NCBI GenBank assembly: GCA_002449845.1
Contig: DJXW01000017.1
Span: forward strand, 67,942-131,941
Length of the DNA: 64,000 nt
Direction: 5' to 3'
From: Prevotella sp. UBA6994
GTDB taxonomy: Bacteria; Bacteroidota; Bacteroidia; Bacteroidales; Bacteroidaceae
The translations under genes were made by a program, and so were the position numbers. Of the stretch, positions 45,878 to 54,900 are shown one piece after another (the first letter of the stretch is position 1; every line of letters starts with the position of its first letter). Below the pieces are notes generated by a model. That model made no database searches. It worked only from the letters and a program-made list of their open reading frames with translations, and had not been told where the DNA came from.

Positions 45878-46990
45878 TTAAGAGGAAGCACAGGCAAAAT
45901 CGAATATTGTCTGTGTTTCTTTCTTTTTTGAGCTGCCTTTCATTAGTGCTTGTCCAGAGACTATCATATCAGGAGGTAGTTCCTTTACTATAGCAATCCT
46001 ATTGGCCATTGACTCACACCAAGACTTTTCTATCTCTATACTTATACTTTTTCTATTTGTTCGTAGTGCCGCAATTCCTGTGCTACCCGAACCAGCAAAA
46101 CAATCAAGCACTATATCTCCTTCAAATGTGGTTACTTTTATGCAGTGCTCTAACATTTCAACAGGTTTCTCCGCAGGATGTTTTCCCTTATATTGCTTTA
46201 CAGAAGGGAATGTCCAAATGTCGGTAAACTCAATATTTGCATTCACTTCGAATGGCCTTATTGCATCTTCATAATCAGGTAGGTTCATGCCACATTGACA
46301 TTCAGCGAAAACCGACTGCATTTTTGCATACTGTTCTCTATTTGGAATATTTCTTCCTGTTTCCCAATTTGATACAGCCCCACCATGATTTACACTTCCG
46401 TATGCCCCTATACGTTCTGTAAGTTCATGACCCGACAAATGACAGGCTATACGTGTATTCTTGAGCAAGTCACCAAAATACGAGCGATTAAGATTTCCTT
46501 CAACAGCAGGTTCGAAGAAAATTATTCGTTCAGATTGAGGGTACCACTGTCTAAGTGCCTCTTTCTTCATTTTCCCCTTCCATCCATCATATCCTGGCTC
46601 ATTGGGTTTCGTCCATACAAGATGAGAAAGGATATTGAATCTTTTGGCAAGCATCATGTGTAATTGAGATTCCATTGCAGAAGAGCAGAACATAAATATA
46701 GAACCATTAGGCTTAATGATTCTCTTCCATTCAATGGAGAATAGTTCAATCCAATTAATAAAATCTTCATCCGTTGAGAATGATTTGTCATTTACAATAT
46801 TGTCTTTCTTCGTACTATGATATGGGGGGTCGGTAAGAATAAGAGATACAGAATGGTCAGGTATCAATTTTAACGCATTAATAGAATCCTCATTTACCAC
46901 GATAGCGTTTTCATCTTTGTAATAGGTAAGCGAGGATAAAGCGTTTTGTATATTTTGAAAGTCGGTATTTCTACTCATAGTTATTGGCAT
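45878..46990 (-). CDS. Type II DNA methyltransferase (N4/N6 class, beta order)
   Basis: This 370-residue protein has the catalytic motif DPPYHS (54-59) near the N-terminus and the AdoMet motif VLDCFAGSGSTG near the C-terminus (about 300), the order of beta-class amino-methyltransferases; the KHPAEKPVEML segment (motif X region) comes before the latter. It would methylate adenine N6 or cytosine N4 in the site cut by the neighbouring endonuclease, protecting the chromosome. The gene converges on the endonuclease gene (4 bases between stops) and follows the XRE regulator by 2 bases, so the two are one transcript. GRNIPNREQYAKM in the middle resembles a piece of an HTH domain. Confidence 0.92.
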   Translation of the reverse strand: MPITMSRNTDFQNIQNALSSLTYYKDENAIVVNEDSINALKLIPDHSVSLILTDPPYHSTKKDNIVNDKSFSTDEDFINWIELFSIEWKRIIKPNGSIFMFCSSAMESQLHMMLAKRFNILSHLVWTKPNEPGYDGWKGKMKKEALRQWYPQSERIIFFEPAVEGNLNRSYFGDLLKNTRIACHLSGHELTERIGAYGSVNHGGAVSNWETGRNIPNREQYAKMQSVFAECQCGMNLPDYEDAIRPFEVNANIEFTDIWTFPSVKQYKGKHPAEKPVEMLEHCIKVTTFEGDIVLDCFAGSGSTGIAALRTNRKSISIEIEKSWCESMANRIAIVKELPPDMIVSGQALMKGSSKKKETQTIFDFACASS

Positions 46991-46992
46991 TT

Positions 46993-47205
46993 TTAATTGT
47001 TATCTATTTGTTCTTGGTCTGCAATTAAATCCTTCATGTCGACATTTAGAATTTGAGATATTTGGAGAAGAGTTTCAAGATTAGGTTGACTTCGATTGCA
47101 AACATACGAATTAACCGAGTTGAAACTTTTATCCAACTTCTTTGCAAGCCATGTCTGCGAGATCCCTTTCTCGTCCAGAACTTCTTTTATACGGTTTAAC
47201 TTCAT
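46993..47205 (-). CDS. Small XRE-family regulator, probable controller (C) protein of the R-M system
   Basis: This 70-residue protein consists almost only of a helix-turn-helix: ISQTWLAKKLDKSFNSVNSY (about 15-34), followed by NLETLLQISQILNVDMKDLI. C proteins of restriction-modification systems are of this size and fold, and time the expression of methyltransferase and endonuclease. It is cotranscribed with the methyltransferase. Autoregulation is likely but no clear C-box was identified in the upstream sequence. Confidence 0.88.
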   Translation of the reverse strand: MKLNRIKEVLDEKGISQTWLAKKLDKSFNSVNSYVCNRSQPNLETLLQISQILNVDMKDLIADQEQIDNN

Positions 47206-47227
47206 ATTTTTATAATTAATTCTTGTG

Positions 47228-47258
47228 CAAAATTACAAAACTATTTTGGGTATTCCAA
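47228..47258 (-). promoter_or_regulatory. Promoter of the XRE-methyltransferase operon
   Basis: Minus-strand -7 box TAATTTTG (47228-47235) with TTG (47256-47258) 20 bases upstream. The stretch 47260-47870 is AT-rich and holds no recognisable gene. Confidence 0.55.
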
Positions 47259-47873
47259 CCTTGTTCATTCAAAAATCGTTATTATTTACGCTTTTTTATG
47301 TTTCTTTGGCATAAATGGCAACTCTAATTGCTTTTTAACCCATTTATCAAAGTTAAGAACAATAAAAAACACCTCATATCCTCAATCTCGTCCAATACGG
47401 ATTTGTCGAATTTGGTGAATCTCCAAATGCCAAAATCGGAAAATTGCTGTTGTTTTCCACGTTAAGATTTGTTAAGCAGATGTTTTCATTTTATGGTTTC
47501 TCAAATTTTTGTTTCCAGTTTGTTTCTTCTGCCTATTTTGCCCAAGAAACTATATTGTGTATCAATCACTTAGGAAGAATTGACAGGATTTCAAGAAGAA
47601 GATTATGATAGGTGATTACATCTTCCTGATTGTCGTACAAGTATCCCAATTAAATACCAACATTACAATAAAACTATCGTATTTTAATAGATTTGTCCGA
47701 AAAAAATTTGTGTAAATAACCGAGATCACATGTATGCGTTACTTTGTTTAAATCAATCTTCATTTATTTTATTGTCAAAATATACAACAAAATATTGTTA
47801 GGATTTTCTTCCGAAATAGAATTAGGAAAGCGGAAAAACAGGTTAAAACGATAGAAAAACCGTGTTTTTCATC

Positions 47874-47957
47874 GTAACATTACGTTTTACGAACGTAACT
47901 ATATGAGTTACGAGCGTAACTATATATGTTACGAGTGCTAACTATATATGTTATGAA
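47874..47957. repeat. Four tandem 21-bp units, each palindromic
   Basis: Units begin at 47874, 47895, 47916 and 47937 and follow GTAACTATATATGTTACGA with variation; the last begins GCTAAC. Each has the internal inverted repeat GTAAC/GTTAC. Words are shared with the palindrome at 16396-16435. No spacers, so this is not CRISPR. Confidence 0.8.
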
Positions 47958-47959
47958 AG

Positions 47960-47982
47960 CCTCAAAAATGGCTTTTTTGAGG
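47960..47982. repeat. Hairpin CCTCAAAAA / TTTTTGAGG
   Basis: A 9-bp perfect inverted repeat directly after the 21-bp repeats. It could act as a weak terminator on the plus strand, but no gene precedes it closely. Confidence 0.6.
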
Positions 47983-48069
47983 AAAAATCAGCCTTTATCA
48001 ATCGGTTTTTAAATTTAACAAAGCCATAAGCCATTGATAATGTGACACTTAACAAACCATCGAAAAATT

Positions 48070-48111
48070 GGCGTTTTTTCTACCAAGTATCAACTCGTTA
48101 GAAAAAACGCC
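48070..48111. repeat. Perfect 13-bp inverted repeat
   Basis: GGCGTTTTTTCTA (48070-48082) and TAGAAAAAACGCC (48099-48111), with a 16-base loop. It might terminate transcription of the lyase operon read on the minus strand, though it is about 120 bases beyond the stop. Confidence 0.7.
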
Positions 48112-48150
48112 CGTATTTTAGGGGGTAAATTCAGAATTTGTAGGACAAAG

Positions 48151-48221
48151 TCAGAGGCAAGAAAGTTAGAAGCAAGAAGCAGGAGATTAGAGATGAGGGA
48201 AGGAGATGTGAGGGGTGAGAT
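48151..48221 (-). repeat. Pyrimidine/purine-rich repeat, copy 1 (inverted relative to 58251-58425)
   Basis: The reverse complement reads TCTCACCCCTCAC, then CCTGCTTCTT and TTGCTTCTAA, the same words in the same order as the array at 58251-58425. The plus strand here is almost purely A and G. Confidence 0.7.
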
Positions 48222-48229
48222 TCAACTTC

Positions 48230-50680
48230 CTATTTCTTAAACACGATATTGTCAACGTGTGGTCCGACGAAGATGGGGACGTAGTCGGTGGTTTGGTACC
48301 AGCGGGGCTTGCCCTGCATATCGTCACAAATCAGGCGACCGTTGATTTTCAATCCCTCGAAGGTGACGTTGCTCACTCTTCGTTGCTCATTATATCCCGT
48401 GATGACAGAGAGGTAAGGCGTTGGGGCAGTGTCAGGCGCATTGTACCTGACGTTTCTGAACAGGACATTGCTCACGCCACGCCCAGGGGCGGTGCAATAC
48501 TTCTGGTTAAAGCCTACCTTCACTTGCAAGAGAGACCCTTGCTGAATCTGCTCAATGCGGATATTGTCGAACACCACGTCACGAATGAGGTTGTTATCTC
48601 CACAATTGATTGCCAGACACCCTTGATAATCCACCTGCGCCTCACTCTGACAGAGGATGTCGATGTTCTCATAGCGTAAATCCACGATGCTGTCCATTCG
48701 CTCAGAGTTGCCATGAATACCGATGAAGATGGGATGAGCCACGTCTGCCCACAACGTGGAATTGCGCATACGGACATGATTGACACTTCCCTCAAAACCT
48801 TTTCTCGTGGCATAAGCCGTGGTGCAATCGTCACTGTTGCGACAGAACACACGGTCGTAGAAGACATGGGACGAGGCAAAGACATTCAACCCGTCTCCCC
48901 ACCCTGGGTGAGAGATGCTACGCACGTCGCGCAGAGTAACGCCATCAGAACCTCCCACAGGACAAGTGTTTAATACGAGACCGTCGATAAGCACGTTTTT
49001 GCTGCGATAGACATGACAACCCTCATAGCCACGAGGTGGACGGGCGATACCCCTGCCGAGGATGCTCACGTTCTCTGCATCGTCTATGGCAAACGTACCT
49101 GTGAAATAACTGCCTGGAGCGAGATAGACCGTAGTGTTGGAAGGTATGCGGATGGTATCTTGCTCCTGATAAAATCCAGCCTCATAGCGCATGAATTGCC
49201 GTTTTTGTCTGTTGGCTTCCCTCCGTGCCCCCTCTTCAGAGACGCACGGCTTGGAAGTGAAAAGCAACAGGTTATTGGATAAATCAAAGACCTCTTCTTC
49301 CGCAAACTCCACGCTGACATTCTCAGGTTGGAAGAGTAAGAATTGTACCGTACTGTCGTTTTGTACGTTGGCAATCACCCCACGATAGTTGGGACGTATT
49401 CGAGCCTTCCTAAACTTGCGGTTTTTGGTCACCACCTTGACAAACACATCACCCGTGAAATCGAAGAGGGCGTAAGAGATTTCGCTCACCCGATGATTGG
49501 TACCCTGCAACGGTGCCTTGGAGAAAGGAGAAAGCGGATGCGGCAACGGTGCATTGACACGAGCCATATACGTATCAATACGTGTCCACTGCTCACTACT
49601 ACGCGGACGGACGTACACGTCGTAGTCGTGTTTCAAAGGAGCGCCAGCGGGAGCGGGATAGGTAAACACCTGATGCAGCTTGCTTCCCTCCTTCACACCT
49701 GGGGCTTGCACGGTTCGGCTCATTCCTTTGCGCTCGGCTTTAGCCTGAAGAGCCAGCACTTTCTTCGTATAAGGCATGGAGAGTCCTTTCACATCCACAT
49801 AATGGCGGTAAGCCAACTTATAGACATCCCACAGTTTGCCACGTCCCATGCTACCGGGAACAGTCCAGTCATTATACAATCCCGTGCAATCGCTCCATTG
49901 TTCAAACGGCACATCGTGACCTAAATTATATCGAGCCGTATATTCAAAACCCTTCATCAGACGGTTGTCGAGTGCGCCCCACAGATCATCACCTTTTTGC
50001 CAAGCCATCTCACAAGTCTGCGCCAACGCTTCCAGTCCTAATTGCACATGCCCCTGGTCGCGTCCTGTCTCCTGACACTGCCCCGTAGCGCTGATGTAAT
50101 GCGGCAGAGAACCATTATCGTAAGCATGAAGGAAATAATCCACGGAAGCGCGATAAAGCAAAGAATCGTCGAGCAAGATGGCACACGCCATTCTACACCT
50201 GTTGACGATAGCTCCCCAGTTGCCATTGGCGTAGGGTGAATCAGCCTCAAACTGATGGATGGTGGGCAGGATAGCGCGACGCACCATCGTTTGCCAAGAC
50301 TCTACGGGCAGGGAAGAAGAAGGGAGCTGATTCTCCTTGAGAATGGTCATTGCCCTCACCAATTGATAAGCCTGAATGAGACAAAGCGGAGCATCATGAC
50401 CATCGAAACGTTGGAGCGTAGAGGCATAAGCATTGGCAATCGTCAGAGCCTGATTGGCACAAGCCACGCTCTCTGCAGAGCCTTTGAGGGCAACAGACTT
50501 TTGCGCCAAGTCGTAAGCAGCTTGCATGTCCCGTTCACTGCCCCCCTTCGTATTTCTATATTGTCCGTCGCGAGCCACTATCTCGTAAGGTCCAGCCATC
50601 TTGTAATCCGACTGGGCGAAGGAAGGAACACACGGGGTGAGTAAAAGGAAGATATTGAGTAAAAAGATGATACGTTTCAT
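48230..50680 (-). CDS. Fusion of an alginate-lyase-fold helical domain with a GH28/GH110-like beta-helix
   Basis: This 816-residue protein has a signal peptide (cleavage after SFAQ, about 23). Residues about 25-330 form an alpha-toroid polysaccharide-lyase-type domain with GNWGAIVN (about 153-160) and ETGRDQGH (204-211), the putative Asn/Trp and Arg/His site also found in the neighbouring LamG lyase. Residues about 400-816 form a right-handed beta-helix with GWGDGLNVFASSHV and NSDDCTT (Asp pair at about 615), the pattern of GH28/GH110-type glycosidases. It is the last gene of the 55658-48230 operon, 8 bases after GH88. It probably both cleaves a uronic-acid chain and hydrolyses a side or terminal sugar; this double activity is inference. 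Confidence 0.75.
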   Translation of the reverse strand: MKRIIFLLNIFLLLTPCVPSFAQSDYKMAGPYEIVARDGQYRNTKGGSERDMQAAYDLAQKSVALKGSAESVACANQALTIANAYASTLQRFDGHDAPLCLIQAYQLVRAMTILKENQLPSSSLPVESWQTMVRRAILPTIHQFEADSPYANGNWGAIVNRCRMACAILLDDSLLYRASVDYFLHAYDNGSLPHYISATGQCQETGRDQGHVQLGLEALAQTCEMAWQKGDDLWGALDNRLMKGFEYTARYNLGHDVPFEQWSDCTGLYNDWTVPGSMGRGKLWDVYKLAYRHYVDVKGLSMPYTKKVLALQAKAERKGMSRTVQAPGVKEGSKLHQVFTYPAPAGAPLKHDYDVYVRPRSSEQWTRIDTYMARVNAPLPHPLSPFSKAPLQGTNHRVSEISYALFDFTGDVFVKVVTKNRKFRKARIRPNYRGVIANVQNDSTVQFLLFQPENVSVEFAEEEVFDLSNNLLLFTSKPCVSEEGARREANRQKRQFMRYEAGFYQEQDTIRIPSNTTVYLAPGSYFTGTFAIDDAENVSILGRGIARPPRGYEGCHVYRSKNVLIDGLVLNTCPVGGSDGVTLRDVRSISHPGWGDGLNVFASSHVFYDRVFCRNSDDCTTAYATRKGFEGSVNHVRMRNSTLWADVAHPIFIGIHGNSERMDSIVDLRYENIDILCQSEAQVDYQGCLAINCGDNNLIRDVVFDNIRIEQIQQGSLLQVKVGFNQKYCTAPGRGVSNVLFRNVRYNAPDTAPTPYLSVITGYNEQRRVSNVTFEGLKINGRLICDDMQGKPRWYQTTDYVPIFVGPHVDNIVFKK

Positions 50681-50688
50681 GATTGGAA

Positions 50689-51999
50689 TTATTTTTTTTC
50701 TTGACGAAGCAAAGCTTCAATATAATAATAATCAGCATAGACGATGCTGGCATCAATCTCAGAGCCAGCAGGATGATGCCCCGTGGAATGCATGAGGAAA
50801 GCCACGTTGCGCTCACCACTTTGGTAACCGTGCGTAGAGAGTTGTCGTAAAGACTCTTCAGCGAATGCACGATAGAGAGCACCCTTTTGTTCGGGTACGT
50901 AAGCACTCAGTTCAAACAAGGCAGAAGCCACCACGCACGCAGCAGAAGCATCCTTCACTTCATCAGGCGCATCCATGTCCCATCGTGGGATCAGGTCTGC
51001 CCCACTCCATTCATCAGCCGTCAAAGAAGGAGCAATGCCCTTTCTCCATTTTTTGGCAAGCACGGAACACCCATTGGTTTCGAGCAATCGCTGGATATAA
51101 ATATCCGTCACTTTCTGAGCATGTTGCAAGAATCGGTCGTCGTGCGTAAAGCGGTAAACCATCGTATAGCCATTGACTGCCCATGACTGTCCACGGCTCC
51201 ACATAGAAGAATCGCTATATCCCTGATGAGTAACGCCACGAAGGAAATGACCGTCGAGTGTGTCGTAAACAGCCACATGATAACAAGAGCCATCAGGACG
51301 AAAATGATGAAGCATGGTTGTTTCAGCATGTTTGATTGCGATGTCTCTCAACGACTTCTTCCCACCATTTTCGGCAGCCCAGAACAGCAGTTCCAGGTTC
51401 ATCATATTGTCCATGATGGTATTGTGTCCACCATAGTCTTTCACGTGACGAGGCCAGGAAAGCATGGTGCCAACCGTAGGATTGAAAAGCGTAGCCAACG
51501 TATCGGCAGCAGCCAGCGCAACAGAACGATAATGCGCTATCAATGAATCGGAGTTACATACGGTTGTAGCCACAGGTCGATGTTGCAAAGCCTCTATTCC
51601 CTTCAAGAAAGAATTGATGATGATAAACCCTAAATCATGGTCGTAGGCAGGTTGGTAAGCCAAGGAATCTAAAGACTCCGTATAATGAACAGCCGCATGA
51701 CAGATGGCAGTGTCGCCCGTAGCTTCGTAAGTCATCCAAAGGACACCTGGCCAAAAGCCCGAACACCATTCCTCTGCACAGGCGCGACGAGTGTTCCATT
51801 GCGTCTGACCTTCCAAGATGTTTCTTGGCATTTGGGAGTAGCCCACCGTATCCAGAGCCTGTAAACTTCTGCGTACTTGGTTGGCACAATATGCCAATGC
51901 CCCTTCATTGCTGACAGACATCTTTCCGGCGCAATACACGAAAGCAAACAAAGACAAGAAGCCCAGCGCTACCAAGCCATTTCTCATGAACATTCTCAT
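50689..51999 (-). CDS. GH88 unsaturated uronyl hydrolase
   Basis: This 436-residue protein has an N-terminal hydrophobic signal (about 6-24). The alpha6/alpha6 barrel shows the two catalytic Asp regions of GH88: PAYDHDLGFIIINS (about 118-131) and NTIMDNMMNLELLFWAA (about 195), and GQSWAVNGYTMVYRF. These enzymes remove the 4,5-unsaturated uronic acid left by polysaccharide lyases, so this is strong evidence that the operon handles a uronate-containing glycan. The start overlaps the lyase gene stop by 4 bases (ATGA) and the next gene begins 8 bases after the stop. Confidence 0.9.
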   Translation of the reverse strand: MRMFMRNGLVALGFLSLFAFVYCAGKMSVSNEGALAYCANQVRRSLQALDTVGYSQMPRNILEGQTQWNTRRACAEEWCSGFWPGVLWMTYEATGDTAICHAAVHYTESLDSLAYQPAYDHDLGFIIINSFLKGIEALQHRPVATTVCNSDSLIAHYRSVALAAADTLATLFNPTVGTMLSWPRHVKDYGGHNTIMDNMMNLELLFWAAENGGKKSLRDIAIKHAETTMLHHFRPDGSCYHVAVYDTLDGHFLRGVTHQGYSDSSMWSRGQSWAVNGYTMVYRFTHDDRFLQHAQKVTDIYIQRLLETNGCSVLAKKWRKGIAPSLTADEWSGADLIPRWDMDAPDEVKDASAACVVASALFELSAYVPEQKGALYRAFAEESLRQLSTHGYQSGERNVAFLMHSTGHHPAGSEIDASIVYADYYYIEALLRQEKK

Positions 52000-54900
52000 T
52001 TGACAACCACCTTTTTACCGTTCATCACATAAATTCCCTTAGGGAAATTACCCTCACGCACCATCTTTCTGCCTTGCAGGTCGAATATGGAAGAAGAACC
52101 TTGACCATCTGTTGGCAGGAGCGAATGATTCTCAATGCCATCAATCACGACAGGAATCAATTCAAAGGGATAATCCGTCAATGTCTTAGAAGCACGACCG
52201 TTGACAGTCAGGTCATTGTCTAACATCACGTAATAACCAGCCGCACGCAACTTGAGAGCAACGTAATTGCTGCCGGCGGCACAATCGAAAGCAAACGGTT
52301 CGGTGGCAGTAGAAGACTGGAGCATCGTAGAACTCAGATAGCTGCTCTTATCCGTCACGTAAATACTATATCGTCCATTCGCATCATAGTCGTCTATCAC
52401 CCATTTCTGCAACTCAGAAGGCTCGTCGCCCTCCAAGGGCAAGAAAGCAACTCGTTTCAACGACCCCATAGCTGTCATGTAAGTATCGCTTTCCGTATGG
52501 CGAATGGCATAAACACCCGACTCCACCTTTGCCTCTGCGTCTTGTACAAATACCTTATAGGTGTAAGAAGCCAAGAGCTTGCCATCTCGCTCACAATTGA
52601 CCGTATAGAAAACCGATGTCTGGAGATCGTCGAGCGTCAGCACACGCGTATTGTCACCCGTACTCCATTCATAACTCATTCCCGTCAACGATTCAGGTAC
52701 GTATGGTGCAAGCTTCACCTGTTCTCCACGTTGCGTAATCACCAGTTGCGTGTTTTGCTGGGTAGCACCTTGATAGATGAGGTCAGGACGAGTGTATTTC
52801 ACATTGACATGGAATGACTTGATCACACGGTTTCCTCCTTGGCTGATATATGCCACTTTGAAGTCGCGCTCTCTCACAATAGGTTGTGTGGTCATGGATT
52901 CCGTCGTAACTCCATTGTCCCACAAGAAGCTACCCCAGCCATCAGAGCCCGTGACGTGCAACGTAACCACATCGCCATAAAACACCGTGATGGTATCAGC
53001 TTCCAGTGTCTCTCCCTCGTATGTAATAGTTCCAGTAACGTATGCGGGGCGGCAGTCGCCTTCTACGGCAATGGTAAATACCTGACTACTCTCCACCCCA
53101 TTTTTATTGGTATAAGTGGCACGGTAAGCATAACTATGATCAGCGATGATGGTGATGTCTTTCGTGGTCTGCCCTGTATTCCATTGCCACATACCCGTGT
53201 CTTCCTCACCCTCGGGTAATTGTGGCATCAACTTCACCGTCTTTCCATAGGCTACGGGCTGTGTGCTCTCAGGAACATAAGTATTTCTCAGACCTCCCAG
53301 TTCGTTGTGATTCGTCACAATCCCGTCCACTTCCATCATAGGAGTCAACAAGGTAGGACGTTTCTCCTCTGGGCAGAGTTGTTCGTCATAAGTATTCATC
53401 AGCACCGAATATCCCAGGTGGTCGTATGGTCCACTGGTACCGCCCCAACCACCGGCATCAATACCCATTTGGGTATAAGCCTTTTCAGCGAACGGCATCT
53501 TCACGCCTTTCACGCCCTCATAATGTCCGATGACCGTTCCCCAATAGTTGCGCACCTCGGCAGGTTCAGCTGGTCCAGGCATCAGCCAACCATTATGCCA
53601 AGCCGTTCTGCAATCCACATATTTATAATTAGTCCACGGTAAGTTTTGTACGTTTTGCGTACAAGCAGCCACGAACTCAATGCCAGCTGCCAAGCGATTG
53701 TCCATGTAGGAAAAGAGGTCGTCGCCCTGGTTCCAAGCCATGTGAGCAATATCTACAGCCAGTCCTAATGCCATTGCAGCATGACCACCGTCTCTTCCAC
53801 TCTCTTGCATCTGACCCAATTCGCCGTATGCTCCCGTTTCCAAAGAAGACTTGCTCTTCGTAACCACCAAGTTGCCGATAAATTCCGTACAACCGTCGTT
53901 CAAGATAGGTTCAGCCGTGCGTGGCTCTTTGAAAGTTCCCACTTGGTCGTACTTCATGAACGACAAGCCTTGGTTATAGATAAACACATCGTCGCAGAGC
54001 ACACCGATAGTCATCACTGCCAACACGTTGCACAAGGGCCAGTTGCTCCAGTAATGTCCTGGTCTGATTCCGCCTTGGTTACCCACATAGTTCTGCCACG
54101 TACCATTTCTGCCACGAAGGAAATTGATGTTGCCGGGATACCATACCGTAAGCATCCACTTCTTGAACTTCTCAAAGTCGGTCTTGCTCCACCCTGAATA
54201 ATCACGAACCAATTCGGCAGCCTGAGCAAACTGATAACCATAGAGACCAGCCGCAAGAGCCCAGTTGGAATCGCCACTGACGAGCTTGCAATTGTTTGCC
54301 CACGCCATAAGAATGCGCACGGCTCCTGCTGCACATAACCTATTGCCCTCAATCTTCCAACGCAACGCATTCTGGTAAGCCATCGTTGCGCCACGAGCAG
54401 CATTGATATAGTTCTCACCACTGCCACCTCCACGCACGATGGTTTCCACGGGCCATGTGGCAACACTGGGCTGAGCGTATTCGGCAGCCTTCAGGATGTT
54501 ATATGCTTCTGTCACCTTGGGATTGCCAGCAGCCAACTGCGCCTTGATACGGTCGAAGTCGGCTTGTGTGTGTAATCCTCCAGGATGACGGAATCCTCTC
54601 TCCTCTTGATAATCAGCCCCAAAATCATGACCTTCCAGACTCAATCCCTTCGTAGCATTCAAGGTGGTAATAGCACTCTTCAACCGAGCCGTCATCTCAT
54701 CGTATGATGTTTGACTGAATTGAGCGGCAATCATTCCCTTGGCTTGAGTCACGGCATCTTCTATGTCCATCACGGCACCGGGGAGGTAATCAGTCGGATT
54801 GATAGAAGCCAGCAAGGTCTCTGCCTCAGTAATAGTAGCTTGCAAGGCTGTAACATCGCCAGGCGTTCCGTGATAATATTCGTATTCCAAATCAGAAGTC

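Noticed and set aside
46300..46400. Second HTH domain within the methyltransferase
   Set aside because: GRNIPNREQYAKM resembles part of an XRE motif but the surrounding sequence does not form a full domain.
47874..47957. Possible CRISPR array
   Set aside because: Units are contiguous 21-bp repeats without spacers, and no cas genes are present.
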